A stretch of 64,000 nucleotides of DNA from Pseudomonas versuta (GTDB lineage Bacteria > Pseudomonadota > Gammaproteobacteria > Pseudomonadales > Pseudomonadaceae). Below, in pieces: positions 41,531 to 50,432 of this stretch. The notes below the pieces were generated by a model, which had not been told where the DNA came from, did no database searches, and was given only the letters and a program-made list of their open reading frames with translations. A program made the translations under genes and the position numbers. The stretch spans positions 1,364,001-1,428,000 of the forward strand of contig NZ_CP012676.1 of the NCBI RefSeq assembly GCF_001294575.1, given 5' to 3'. The stretch's first letter is position 1. Every line of letters begins with the position of its first letter.

Positions 41531-43942
41531 ATGGCCGACGCTCATAAAACTCCTCCCATGCAGCGTTTTGTGAATCGATGTGCCGACCGGTTAATGGCGC
41601 GCCGTAAATGCCTGCTCGGTTTTTTCCTGCTGATTACCCTCGGCCTGGGGTACAGCGCCACCCATGTCAGGCTGGATCCGGGGTTTAACAAACAGATCCC
41701 CGTGCGACATGCCTACATGCTCAACTTCCTGGACTTCAGCCGGATTTTCACCGGGGCCAACCGGCTGCTGGTGAGCGTGCACTGGAAGGGCGAAGGCGAT
41801 ATCTACAACCCTGAGTTCCTGCAGACTTTGCAGCAGGTCACGGACGACGTGTTCTACATCTCCGGCGTCAGCCGCCCCAGCGTGACTTCGCTGTTCACAC
41901 CCAATGTGCGCTATATCGAAATCACCGAAGAAGGCTACGTCGGCGACCTGGTGGTGCCGCCGCAATATGCGGCGACGCCTGAAGACCTGCAGCAAGTTCG
42001 CAGCAATGCCGCCCGCTCCGGGCAGATCGGCCGATTGCTGGCCAATGACCTGAAATCGGCGATGGTGCGCGCCGATCTGCAAGACATTGATCCCAAAACC
42101 GGGCAGCCGGTGAGCTATGTACAAATCGCCCGGCACCTCGAAGACATTCGCGCCAAATACAGTAATGCCGACATCGAAATCAACATCGTCGGTTTCGCCA
42201 AGCTGGTGGGCGATGTGGTCGAGGGGCTGAATACGGTGATGGGCTTTTTCGCCGTCGCATTCCTGATCACCGGTTTACTGCTGTGGGTCTATTCACGGTC
42301 GTTGCGCCTGACCCTGGTCGCGCTGTTCGTGGCCTTGTTGCCGGTCATCTGGCTCCTGGGGTTGCTGCCCTTACTGGGCCTTGGTATCGACCCGATGTCG
42401 ATTCTGGTGCCGTTTCTGATCTTCTCGATTGGCGTATCCCATGCGGTGCAAATGACCAATGCCTGGAAGCAGGAAGTGCTGGCGGGCAGCGATTCGGTGA
42501 GTGCGGCCAAGGCCGCCTTCAGCAAGATATTCATCCCCGGCGCCCTGGCACTGCTGATGAATGCCCTGGGCTTCGGGGTAATCATGCTGATCGATATTCC
42601 CATCGTTCACGAACTGGGCATCACTGCGTGCATCGGCGTGATGCTGATGATCATCACCAACAAAATCATGCTGCCGCTGATCATCGCCCACCTGCAACTC
42701 GAGCCGCATCTGCTCGGCGCCCGGACACAGCAATCGACCCGACGCCACCCGCTATGGTGGCGGCTATCGGCCCTGGCCACCCCGGGCCCGGCACTGTGGG
42801 TGTTTGCCATCAGCCTGCTGTTGCTGGCAGCGGGGGCGTACAAGGCCCGCGAACTGCAGATCGGTGACATCGGCTCCGGGGCCCCGGAACTGCGGGCCGA
42901 CTCGCGCTACAACCAGGACAACCAGAAAATCATCGGCAACTATTCCATCGGGCTGGATGTGCTCTCGGTATTTTTGACCATCGGCGGGCGTAGCGAAGCC
43001 TGCCTCGACCCGGCGGTCATGCGTGCTGTCGAAACCTTCGACTTCAAGATGCGGGAAGTGCCCGGTGTGCAATCGGTGCAAAGCGTGGCCGGCATGAGCA
43101 AGCAAGTGATTGCCGGCAACAACGAAGGCAACCCGCGCTGGGCAGCGATCCCGGGTTCCGCCCAGGGCTTGCAGCAGGGCGCCTATGCCTATTCGCCGGA
43201 TTCGGGGCTGGTAACTGACAGCTGCCAGAAAATGCAGATTCTGGTGTTTCTGACCGACCACGAAGGCGCCACCGTGGCTCAGGTGTTGAGGGAGGCCAAG
43301 CGCATCATTGGCGCGATCCAGGTACCGGGTGTGACGTTCCACCTGGCGGGCGGCAACATCGGTGTGATGGCCGCTTCCAATGAAGCGGTCAAGCAGGCCG
43401 AGGTGGTGATGCTGGCGGCGCTGTTCTTCTCCGTGGCGCTGTTCTGCCTGCTGACCTTCCGTTCATTGCGCGCCGTGCTGTGCATTCTGGTGCCGCTGGC
43501 GATTGTAGCGGTGCTGTGCAATGCCCTGATGGCGATGCTGGGCATTGGCCTCAAGGTTGCGACCTTGCCGGTCATGGCGCTGGGGGTGGGGGTGGGCGTG
43601 GATTACGGGATCTACCTCTACGAGCGCATCGAGCACGAGATGCAGGCCGGGCAAGACCTGCGCGAAGCCTTCTACCGCGCCATGTGCCAGCGCGGTACGG
43701 CGGCCGTATTTACCGCCATCACCATGTCTCTGGGGGTTTGCACCTGGGTGTTTGCGCCCCTCAAGTTCCAGGCCGACATGGGTGTGCTCCTGGCCTTCAT
43801 GTTTCTGGTCAACGTACTGGGCGCGATCTTCCTGCTCCCGGCGCTGGCCGCGTGGTTCGACTTGGGCAAGCCGCTGGTGAACAGACAGCGGCAGGTGTGT
43901 GAAACCGGCAATTTCAGCACTGCGCAGGTTAACCGGCTTTAG
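41531..43942 (+). CDS. RND-superfamily exporter permease (MMPL/HAE3-like), paralogue 1
   Basis: An 803-residue inner-membrane protein with 12 predicted transmembrane helices in two repeats, each with a periplasmic loop. It begins MADAHKTPPMQRFVNRCADRLM, then LGYSATHVRLDPGFNKQIPV. Family segments GLGIDPMSILVPFLIFSIGVSHAVQM and ALGVGVGVDYGIYLYERIEHEM carry membrane-embedded acidic residues for proton relay. It is a close paralogue of the protein at 60860-63301. Co-occurrence with DUF1329 and DUF1302 genes suggests movement of a hydrophobic lipid or steroid-type compound across the envelope. Confidence 0.88.
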   Translation: MADAHKTPPMQRFVNRCADRLMARRKCLLGFFLLITLGLGYSATHVRLDPGFNKQIPVRHAYMLNFLDFSRIFTGANRLLVSVHWKGEGDIYNPEFLQTLQQVTDDVFYISGVSRPSVTSLFTPNVRYIEITEEGYVGDLVVPPQYAATPEDLQQVRSNAARSGQIGRLLANDLKSAMVRADLQDIDPKTGQPVSYVQIARHLEDIRAKYSNADIEINIVGFAKLVGDVVEGLNTVMGFFAVAFLITGLLLWVYSRSLRLTLVALFVALLPVIWLLGLLPLLGLGIDPMSILVPFLIFSIGVSHAVQMTNAWKQEVLAGSDSVSAAKAAFSKIFIPGALALLMNALGFGVIMLIDIPIVHELGITACIGVMLMIITNKIMLPLIIAHLQLEPHLLGARTQQSTRRHPLWWRLSALATPGPALWVFAISLLLLAAGAYKARELQIGDIGSGAPELRADSRYNQDNQKIIGNYSIGLDVLSVFLTIGGRSEACLDPAVMRAVETFDFKMREVPGVQSVQSVAGMSKQVIAGNNEGNPRWAAIPGSAQGLQQGAYAYSPDSGLVTDSCQKMQILVFLTDHEGATVAQVLREAKRIIGAIQVPGVTFHLAGGNIGVMAASNEAVKQAEVVMLAALFFSVALFCLLTFRSLRAVLCILVPLAIVAVLCNALMAMLGIGLKVATLPVMALGVGVGVDYGIYLYERIEHEMQAGQDLREAFYRAMCQRGTAAVFTAITMSLGVCTWVFAPLKFQADMGVLLAFMFLVNVLGAIFLLPALAAWFDLGKPLVNRQRQVCETGNFSTAQVNRL

Positions 43943-43943
43943 G

Positions 43944-44029
43944 TGGGAGCGGGCTTGCCCGCGATGCGTTAAACCCAGTTTTTACTGTAGTGCGCGGTGA
44001 TGCTATCGCGAGCAAGCTCGCTCCTGCAG
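43944..44029. repeat. REP pair between RND and DUF1329 genes
   Basis: Two REP-type palindromes: GGAGCGGGCTTGCCCGCGAT at 43947-43966 and, in opposite orientation, ATCGCGAGCAAGCTCGCTCC at 44005-44024. They form a BIME-like unit inside the operon and may attenuate or stabilise the mRNA. Confidence 0.75.
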
Positions 44030-44065
44030 ATCGGCATGAACGTCTAATAACAAGGAGATCCCCCC

Positions 44066-45448
44066 ATGCGACGACTCACTCAGGTGGGCGGCTGGCTGTC
44101 AGTCGCTCTGGTTTTGCACAGTTACAGCGGGCCGCTCCTGGCCCAGGCACCCGCCGACCAGATCGCCCGGCTGGGCAAGGATCTGACCTGTGTCGGCGCC
44201 CAGCAGGCGGGCAATGCCGAGGGCACTATCCCGGCATTTGGCGGCCAGTGGCTGGGCGCGGCACCCGGCATGAAATTCGAAGGCACCGGAAAACACCCGA
44301 TAGACCCGTACCCCAACGAAAAGCCGTTGTTCGTGATCACGGCGCAGAACCTGAGCCAGTACGCAGCACACCTGTCCGAGGGCCAGAAAGCCCTGTTCAA
44401 GCTCTACCCGCAAACCTTCCGCATGCCCATTTACCCCTCGCACCGCGACTTCCGTTTTTCCGACACGGTGTGCAAGGCCACCCTGGAAAACGCCGCGGTC
44501 GCCAAGCTGGTGGATGATGGCGAAGGCGTGGTGGCGCGAACCGGCGGGGTGGCATTCCCGATCCCGCAGAACGGCATTGAACTGCTGAAAAATGCCTCGT
44601 TGTTCACAGTGCGTGCCTGGACCGAGGAATACACCTCGGACAACGCCTATGTGCTCAAGGACGGCAATATCAACTGGGGCCGCGTGCACTCGCGCAATCT
44701 GGCGCCGGGGCTGGAGCCGGGCAAGATCGGTGATACCGCCGGCAACTCTTCGTTCTACCTCAACGAAACCCTGTTGCCGCAGCGCGACAAGGGCGAAATC
44801 AACACCGGTACCGAATACTGGAACGACAAGACCGAGCCGCGCCAAAGCTGGCGCTACGACCCGGGCACCCGTCGCGTGCGGCAGTCGCCCGGCTACGGTT
44901 TTGACATGGCATTCCCCGGCTCCGGCGGTTCGATCACGGTCGATGAAGTGCGGATCTTCAACGGTTCGGCCCAGCGCTATAACTGGAATATCGTTGGCAA
45001 AAAAGAGCTGTACATCCCGTACAACACTGCGCGTTTGCACGCCAGTAATCTCAAGTACGCCGACCTGCTGACGCCGGGCCACATCAACCCTGACGACATG
45101 CGTTACGAACTGCACCGGGTATGGATCCTCGAAGGCGTGCTCAAGCCAGGCAACCGTCACCTGTACGGCAAACGCACGATGTACATCGACGAAGACAGCT
45201 GGTTCCCGATCATGGGTGACAACTACGACAACCGTGGCGAGTTGTGGCGCACCTCGATGGTCAATTACTTCTACGCCCCGGAAACCCAGACCTGGCAGGC
45301 AGGCGTAGGCCTGTACCACGACCTCAATGCTGGCAGTTACCTAGCCTTCAACCTGATCAATGAGCAGCGCAACGGCTATGTGCTGAACAAGGGCGGCTTT
45401 GCCCCGGGCGACTTCGGCCCCGAGGCGGCGCGCCGGGCTGGCAAATAA
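44066..45448 (+). CDS. DUF1329 family exported protein
   Basis: A 460-residue protein with a Sec signal peptide (MRRLTQVGGWLSVALVLHSYSGPLLAQA). Family features include the N-terminal LGKDLTCVGAQQAGNAEGTIPAFGG and the C-terminal DEDSWFPIMGDNYDNRGELWRT, which resembles a LolA/LolB-like lipoprotein-carrier fold. DUF1329 proteins are regularly encoded with DUF1302 barrels and RND permeases, and this trio is seen here in order. It probably works in the periplasm as a carrier for a hydrophobic substrate. AAGGAG precedes the ATG. Confidence 0.85.
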   Translation: MRRLTQVGGWLSVALVLHSYSGPLLAQAPADQIARLGKDLTCVGAQQAGNAEGTIPAFGGQWLGAAPGMKFEGTGKHPIDPYPNEKPLFVITAQNLSQYAAHLSEGQKALFKLYPQTFRMPIYPSHRDFRFSDTVCKATLENAAVAKLVDDGEGVVARTGGVAFPIPQNGIELLKNASLFTVRAWTEEYTSDNAYVLKDGNINWGRVHSRNLAPGLEPGKIGDTAGNSSFYLNETLLPQRDKGEINTGTEYWNDKTEPRQSWRYDPGTRRVRQSPGYGFDMAFPGSGGSITVDEVRIFNGSAQRYNWNIVGKKELYIPYNTARLHASNLKYADLLTPGHINPDDMRYELHRVWILEGVLKPGNRHLYGKRTMYIDEDSWFPIMGDNYDNRGELWRTSMVNYFYAPETQTWQAGVGLYHDLNAGSYLAFNLINEQRNGYVLNKGGFAPGDFGPEAARRAGK

Positions 45449-45541
45449 CCCCTTGACCCCCTGACTTTACCCGTCTGCCACAGGCTTGCCGGTGGGCAGG
45501 CGGGCGGGTGATGCACAACAATAAGAAACAAGGAGCACGGC

Positions 45542-47155
45542 ATGCTGAAGCACTACACGCGTTTTGTGGGTACCGGTTTACTGTCGGGGTTGAGCACCCT
45601 GGCGGCAGCGGCGCCGACCATTGATCTGGGTGAAAACACCACCCTCGACTCATCGCTGACGGTCAACTACACCGCCTCCATGCGCACAGAAAAGCCCGAT
45701 CACGAATACCTCAACAGCATCAACAACGACGATGCCACCCGCAACTTCAAACGCGGCTCGTTGATCAACAACCGGGTCAGCGTGTTTGGCGAGTTGATGC
45801 TCAAGCACGACAACCTCGGTGCCGTAATGCGTGGCAGCCACTTCTATGACGAGGTGTACCACCAGCGCAATGACAACGACTCGCCGGACACGGTCAACAA
45901 AACCGGGCGCTACAACGACTTCAGCCGGGACACCCGCAAACTCAGCGGCAGCAAGGCCCGTCTGCTGGACGCCTATGTCTATGGCGACTTCACCGTCAAC
46001 GACGATCAATACGTGTCTCTCAAGGCCGGGCGGCACCTGGTGGCATGGGGTGAGAGCCTGTTCTGGCCCAACATCAGCCAGGGCCAGGCTCCCGTAGACG
46101 CGACCAAATTCAACGTCCCGGGGACCGAAGCCAAGGACGCCTACTTGCCTGTAGGGCAGGTATCGGGCTCGTGGTCGATCAATGAAGACCTGGCCTTGCT
46201 GGGTTTCTACCAATACAAATGGGAAGAGACCCAGCTCAATCCGGTGGGTGATTATTTTGGCAGTGACACCTTTGGTCCTGGTGCCGAGTTCTATCGCCTG
46301 GCCCCCGGTATCGTCAGCACCCTGCCCGATTCGGCAGCGGTGGGCTACGGCGGTTCGGTCAAGCCGGGCGACAGCGGCGAGTGGGGCATCGGCACCCGCT
46401 ACCGGATTACGCAAAACACCGAAATCGGCTTGTTCCACTATCGCTACCATGACCGCGTACCGTCCCTGTTTTTCGACTTTACCGGGCAGACCCATTACTC
46501 CTCACTGAATAAAGTCGGGGGCAGTGGCAACGGTCCGAGTTACCAGCTTGGCTACTTCGACAACATCAAGCTGACGGGCATCAGCTTCACCACCAAAGCG
46601 GGGGACTCGGTACAGTTTGCCGGCGACCTGAGCTACCGCGACGGTGCGGCGGTGTACCTGAGCAATGGCGCACCGGCCCGGGGGCAACTGTGGCAAGGCA
46701 ACCTCAACGCGGTGTACATAATCGGCCCGACCTTCATGGCGCAGCAAACCACCCTCATGACCGAAGTGGTGCACCAGCGGATTCAGGGGGTTGATGACCT
46801 GACCATCACCGGTGGCGGGGCGGGCACCGACGGTACATTCAACAAATACGTGTATGACGGCCAGACCCGTGGCTCCAGCCTGCTGGGGATTGGCGCGTAC
46901 TTTGATCATCCGAACGTATTCAATGGCTGGGACCTGACCACTAAAGCCACCTGGACCCAAAACATAGATGGCAGCGCCTACTCCGGTTTGGGCCGTGCAG
47001 AAAAGCGCCTGACCCTGGGCGGGGATTTCAAATACCTGGGCAACTTCCAGCTGGGGCTGACCTACGTGGCCTACCTGAGCTCGGCAGACCTGGCCCAGGG
47101 CCGGACCATGGCAGACAGGGATTACGTGTCGTTTAACGGCAAGTACACGTTTTAG
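45542..47155 (+). CDS. DUF1302 family outer-membrane beta-barrel protein
   Basis: A 537-residue protein with a signal peptide (MLKHYTRFVGTGLLSGLSTLAAAA) and alternating beta-strand pattern through to a C-terminal aromatic (VSFNGKYTF), as for outer-membrane barrels. The DUF1302 stretch GRHLVAWGESLFWPNISQGQAP and WSINEDLALLGFYQYKWEETQL is clear. It likely forms the outer-membrane channel or docking site partnering the DUF1329 protein and RND permease. Confidence 0.86.
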   Translation: MLKHYTRFVGTGLLSGLSTLAAAAPTIDLGENTTLDSSLTVNYTASMRTEKPDHEYLNSINNDDATRNFKRGSLINNRVSVFGELMLKHDNLGAVMRGSHFYDEVYHQRNDNDSPDTVNKTGRYNDFSRDTRKLSGSKARLLDAYVYGDFTVNDDQYVSLKAGRHLVAWGESLFWPNISQGQAPVDATKFNVPGTEAKDAYLPVGQVSGSWSINEDLALLGFYQYKWEETQLNPVGDYFGSDTFGPGAEFYRLAPGIVSTLPDSAAVGYGGSVKPGDSGEWGIGTRYRITQNTEIGLFHYRYHDRVPSLFFDFTGQTHYSSLNKVGGSGNGPSYQLGYFDNIKLTGISFTTKAGDSVQFAGDLSYRDGAAVYLSNGAPARGQLWQGNLNAVYIIGPTFMAQQTTLMTEVVHQRIQGVDDLTITGGGAGTDGTFNKYVYDGQTRGSSLLGIGAYFDHPNVFNGWDLTTKATWTQNIDGSAYSGLGRAEKRLTLGGDFKYLGNFQLGLTYVAYLSSADLAQGRTMADRDYVSFNGKYTF

Positions 47156-47162
47156 TTCTGGC

Positions 47163-47239
47163 TTCATCGCCGGCAAGCCGGCTCCCACAAGGTCAGAAGC
47201 AGCACTGTCATTGTGGGAGCCGGCTTGCCGGCGATAAGG
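47163..47239. repeat. REP pair 3' of the RAYT gene
   Basis: Inverted REP units: ATCGCCGGCAAGCCGGCTCC at 47166-47185 and GGAGCCGGCTTGCCGGCGAT at 47216-47235, exact reverse complements of each other. They lie directly next to the RAYT stop and may also act as a bidirectional terminator for DUF1302 and RAYT. Confidence 0.85.
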
Positions 47240-47241
47240 TT

Positions 47242-47700
47242 TCAAAGCCAGACAGCATCCCACAAAGGGTAATCCCCTACCCGATTCACCAGGCCTGCCC
47301 GTAAAGGATTGGCCACCACATAGCGCGCCAGATTTTTCAGATCTTCTTCGCGACGCAATGCATGATCGTGAAACCCTTTTTGCCAGCGCCTGCCGGTTCT
47401 GTCTGTCATGCGATTGATGGCACGAGCACTCAATGACTTGGTGCGCCCCATGACCTTATCAAGTGAAGCGCTTTGCAGCTCTACCAGCCAATGAAAATGA
47501 TCGGGCATTACAACCCATGCGAGTGAATTGACCGAACCTTGTGTGTGCTCATGACGAAATTGAGCAACCACTAACCTGCCAACGCGCCAGTCAGAGAACA
47601 GAGGTTCCCGATCCAGCGTATTGGCGGTCAACAGGTGGATGCCATTGGCCTGGGAAAATCGGCCGCGTCTTAAGCGGCTGGAAGCAGGTAGTTGGGTCAT
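47242..47700 (-). CDS. REP-associated tyrosine transposase (RAYT)
   Basis: A 152-residue Y1 transposase-like HUH nuclease. MPDHFHWLVEL supplies the HUH pair (His68, His70) and ARYVVANPLRAGLV supplies the catalytic Tyr127. The residues between include RRWQKGFHDHALR. REP pairs with the same GCCGGCTTGCCGGC core lie on both sides (47163-47239 and 47791-47865), so gene and repeats form a complete REPtron. It is a domesticated enzyme that spreads REP sequences and probably does not move itself. Confidence 0.93.
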   Translation of the reverse strand: MTQLPASSRLRRGRFSQANGIHLLTANTLDREPLFSDWRVGRLVVAQFRHEHTQGSVNSLAWVVMPDHFHWLVELQSASLDKVMGRTKSLSARAINRMTDRTGRRWQKGFHDHALRREEDLKNLARYVVANPLRAGLVNRVGDYPLWDAVWL

Positions 47701-47790
47701 GAGCTCTACTCATAAGTCAGAGCTGCAAAGACTAGTTTCTGAGGCAAGCGACTACCGAGAGTCTCTGGACCAAATATTTCATGGCTTGAT

Positions 47791-47865
47791 GCATCGCCGG
47801 CAAGCCGGCTCCCACAATGGTAGGGTTGCGTCTGACCTTGTGGGAGCTGGCTTGCCAGCGATACG
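47791..47865. repeat. REP pair 5' of the RAYT gene
   Basis: Inverted REP units: ATCGCCGGCAAGCCGGCTCC near 47793-47812 and GGGAGCTGGCTTGCCAGCGAT near 47841-47861. The first is identical to the units on the other side of RAYT; the second is a variant also found at 55501-55521. Confidence 0.85.
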
Positions 47866-47876
47866 AGCCCCACGGT

Positions 47877-49061
47877 CTATCTGGCCTCGCGCGGCATTCC
47901 CAGCGCCCGTTCGGCAATGATGTTGCGCTGTATTTCGCTGCTGCCACCGTAGATGGTGTCAGCCCGGGTAAACAGGAACAGTGCCTGCAGCCGTGTCAGT
48001 TGATAGGGCGCTGCGGCCAGCAATTCGGCGTCCGGCCCCAGTACATCCATCGCCAGTTTCCCCAGCTCCAGATGCCAGGTCGACCACGCCAGTTTATAGA
48101 TGGTCGCCTCCGGTCGCAGGCTGCCATCCTGTACCCCCGAAAGCATGCGCAGCGAGTTGTAGCGCAATACCCGCAGCCCGCTCCAGGCCTGGGCGATGCG
48201 CTGGCGCATGATCGGGTCTTGCGCCGCACCGTTGGCCTTGGCTATGCGCACCACTTCGTCCAGTTCGTTCTGAAATTGCATCTGCTGGCCGAGGGTCGAT
48301 ACTCCGCGCTCGAACCCCAGCAGGGCCATGGCGATTTTCCAGCCGTCACCGGGCTGGCCAATCATGTTCTCGGCCGCGGTGCGGGCCTGGTCGAAAAACA
48401 CTTCGTTGAACTCGCTGGTGCCGGTCAGTTGCCGGATCGGCTGCACCTCAATACCCGCCTGAGCCATCGGTACCAGCAGGAATGACAAGCCGCGATGCCC
48501 GACACTGCCCGGCTCGGTACGCGCCAGCACAAAACACCAGTCCGATTCATGGGCCAGCGAAGTCCAGATTTTCTGCCCGCTGATCAGCCACTGCCCACTG
48601 TCACTGTCGAAGCTGGCGCGGGTCTTGATATTGGCCAGGTCCGAACCGGCACCGGGTTCCGAGTAGCCCTGGCACCAGAAGTCTTGTCCGGCCAGGATGG
48701 CCGGTAAAAACCGCTGCTGTTGCTCAGGTGTACCAAACGTTGCCAGCGTGGGACCGACCAGCCCTTCACCGATGTGGCCCATGCGCCCCGGACCACCGGC
48801 GCGGGCGTACTCCTCATAAAAGATCACTTGCTGGTTGATGCTTAACCCCCGACCGCCATGCTCTACGGCCCAGCCCGCACCAATCCAGCGGCCCGCGGCC
48901 AGTTCGCGTTCCCACTGCTTGCGCAAGCCGGGGGCGAAGTCTTCGTCTCCCGGCCCACCACGAAAGCGCAGTTCGCTGTATTGCCCGCTCAGGTGCTCCT
49001 GCATCCACTGCGCCACCTGCTGGCGAAAATGCTCATCTGCCGCGCTGACACCAATGTTCAT
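47877..49061 (-). CDS. Acyl-CoA dehydrogenase, FadE30-like (steroid HIP-CoA dehydrogenase)
   Basis: A 394-residue flavin acyl-CoA dehydrogenase. It closely follows the pattern of mycobacterial FadE30, as I recall it: FRGGPGDED, WAVEHGGRGLSINQQVIFYEEYARAGGPGRMGHIGEGLVGPT, WCQGYSEPGAGSDLA and RQLTGTSEFNEVFF, ending GGSSEIQRNIIAERALG. FadE30 dehydrogenates the CoA ester of the steroid C/D-ring propanoate (HIP-CoA). The start overlaps the end of the next acyl-CoA dehydrogenase gene by four bases, so the two may form a heteromer. Family certain; steroid role from resemblance plus neighbours. Confidence 0.85.
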   Translation of the reverse strand: MNIGVSAADEHFRQQVAQWMQEHLSGQYSELRFRGGPGDEDFAPGLRKQWERELAAGRWIGAGWAVEHGGRGLSINQQVIFYEEYARAGGPGRMGHIGEGLVGPTLATFGTPEQQQRFLPAILAGQDFWCQGYSEPGAGSDLANIKTRASFDSDSGQWLISGQKIWTSLAHESDWCFVLARTEPGSVGHRGLSFLLVPMAQAGIEVQPIRQLTGTSEFNEVFFDQARTAAENMIGQPGDGWKIAMALLGFERGVSTLGQQMQFQNELDEVVRIAKANGAAQDPIMRQRIAQAWSGLRVLRYNSLRMLSGVQDGSLRPEATIYKLAWSTWHLELGKLAMDVLGPDAELLAAAPYQLTRLQALFLFTRADTIYGGSSEIQRNIIAERALGMPREAR

Positions 49062-50230
49062 GGGCGCTCTCCGAAAATATGCCTGGCCAATTGCTCACGA
49101 TGAAAGGCTGGCGTGCCTAATAGTTGTTCGCTGGCCCGTGCCCGCTTGAAGTACAGATGCGGGTCGTACTCCCACGTGAAGCCAACCCCGCCATGCAGCT
49201 GGATTGATTCGGCCGCGCATTTGAAAAAACCTTCGCTGGCATGGATTTTTGCCGTGGCCGCTGCTTCCGCCAATTGCAGCTGTGCACTGGGGTCGCCGTC
49301 GATATTCAGGCACTGGTCGGCAATACAGGCGGCGTAGTAACTGGCGGACCGGGCGCACTCAACCTCCAGCAGCAGGTCGGCGCAGCGGTGCTTGATCGCC
49401 TGAAAGCTGGCGATGCTGCGGCCAAACTGTTCGCGCCCGCCGATATAGCTCAAGGTCAGCTCCAGCACCTTGCGGGCACCGCCAGTCTGCTCGGCCGCCA
49501 GGCCGATACAGGCCATGTGCAGTACGTCGCGTAACAGCGGCCAGCCAAGACCGGGCTCGCTGAGCAGGTGCTCATCATTCAGCACCACGTCATTGAGGGT
49601 GATGGTTGAAAAGCGCCGGGTCTGATCCAGCGTTGGCTGCTGCTGGCGGCTGATGCCGGGGGTCAGGGCGGGCAGGGCAAACAGGCGGATGCCGGCCTCA
49701 CCGATACTGCCCGGGGTACGGGCGGCAATGATCAACAAATCACACTCGGCGCCGTCGATCACATACTGGTACTGGCCGTTGAGGCGATACCCTGCGGCAC
49801 AGCTCTGGGCATAGACCTGCACGCCGCTGTCATCCCAGCGCGGGGCGCTGGTCCAGGCCAGGCTGGCGCTGATTTCACCGGCTGCCAGTCCGGGCAGCCA
49901 CAGATTCTTGAGCGCCTGATTGCGGCTCAGCAGCAACGCCGGAATCGCCATACAGCAGGTGGCGAAAAAGGGCGTCGGCAACAGGCTGCGGCCCAACTGT
50001 TCCTGTAACAGGCACACCTCGACAAAGCCCAGGCCCAGCCCGCCATATTCCTCGGGGATCGCCAGGGCCGGCCAATACAGCTCGCGCGCAATGCGTGCCC
50101 AGGCGGCGGAGTCCTGACCGGTCTCGCCAGCCATTGCCGTGCGCACCGAGCCTGCGCTGGCCACCAGCGCCAAAAAACGTTCGGCAGACTCTTGAATCAT
50201 TCGCTGCTCTTCGGTCAGGGCAAGCTCCAT
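49058..50230 (-). CDS. Acyl-CoA dehydrogenase, partner-subunit type
   Basis: A 390-residue acyl-CoA dehydrogenase. Features are IPEEYGGLGLGFVEVCLLQEQLGRSLLPTP, FGRSIASFQAIKHRCADLLLE and the C-terminal QLHGGVGFTWEYDPHLYFKRARA. This C-terminus is typical of the partner subunits in alpha2beta2 steroid acyl-CoA dehydrogenases. It is the first gene of the minus-strand pair and is coupled to the FadE30-like gene. A GTG at 50242 is an alternative start. Exact step in C/D-ring breakdown is not determined. Confidence 0.82.
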   Translation of the reverse strand: MELALTEEQRMIQESAERFLALVASAGSVRTAMAGETGQDSAAWARIARELYWPALAIPEEYGGLGLGFVEVCLLQEQLGRSLLPTPFFATCCMAIPALLLSRNQALKNLWLPGLAAGEISASLAWTSAPRWDDSGVQVYAQSCAAGYRLNGQYQYVIDGAECDLLIIAARTPGSIGEAGIRLFALPALTPGISRQQQPTLDQTRRFSTITLNDVVLNDEHLLSEPGLGWPLLRDVLHMACIGLAAEQTGGARKVLELTLSYIGGREQFGRSIASFQAIKHRCADLLLEVECARSASYYAACIADQCLNIDGDPSAQLQLAEAAATAKIHASEGFFKCAAESIQLHGGVGFTWEYDPHLYFKRARASEQLLGTPAFHREQLARHIFGERP

Positions 50231-50305
50231 AGGGCTTCTCACTCTATAAGCGGATCAAGGCTTGAGCATGCGAGGCCACCACCACCGCGTAATCCCTGAG
50301 CCGGA

Positions 50306-50323
50306 CTAGTCCATTTGGTGGTC
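50306..50323. promoter_or_regulatory. Candidate LuxR-family operator, copy R4
   Basis: CTAGTCCA-TT-TGGTGGTC: left arm ideal, right arm partly degenerate. It is 76 bases upstream of the minus-strand acyl-CoA dehydrogenase pair and 49 bases from copy R3, so the divergent region holds two tandem elements. Confidence 0.5.
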
Positions 50324-50354
50324 AGACGCAGCGCCGGGCCGTGCCCGCAGGTGT

Positions 50355-50372
50355 TTAGTCTCAACGGACGAT
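50355..50372 (+). promoter_or_regulatory. Candidate LuxR-family operator, copy R3
   Basis: TTAGTCTC-AA-CGGACGAT, sharing TAG-N7-GGACGATG with copies R1 and R2. It lies 61 bases before the enoyl-CoA hydratase operon. Confidence 0.55.
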
Positions 50373-50432
50373 GATCGGCCCCCGGTGCATTCCCATACTG
50401 CCCGCATGCCTTTCGCCAATTGAGGAGCACCT

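Noticed and set aside
41531..43942. Antibiotic-efflux RND pump of the AcrB/MexB type
   Set aside because: Length (about 800 residues), sequence pattern and DUF1329/DUF1302 partners fit the MMPL/HAE3-like class and not the 1000-residue HAE1 pumps with MFP and OMF partners.
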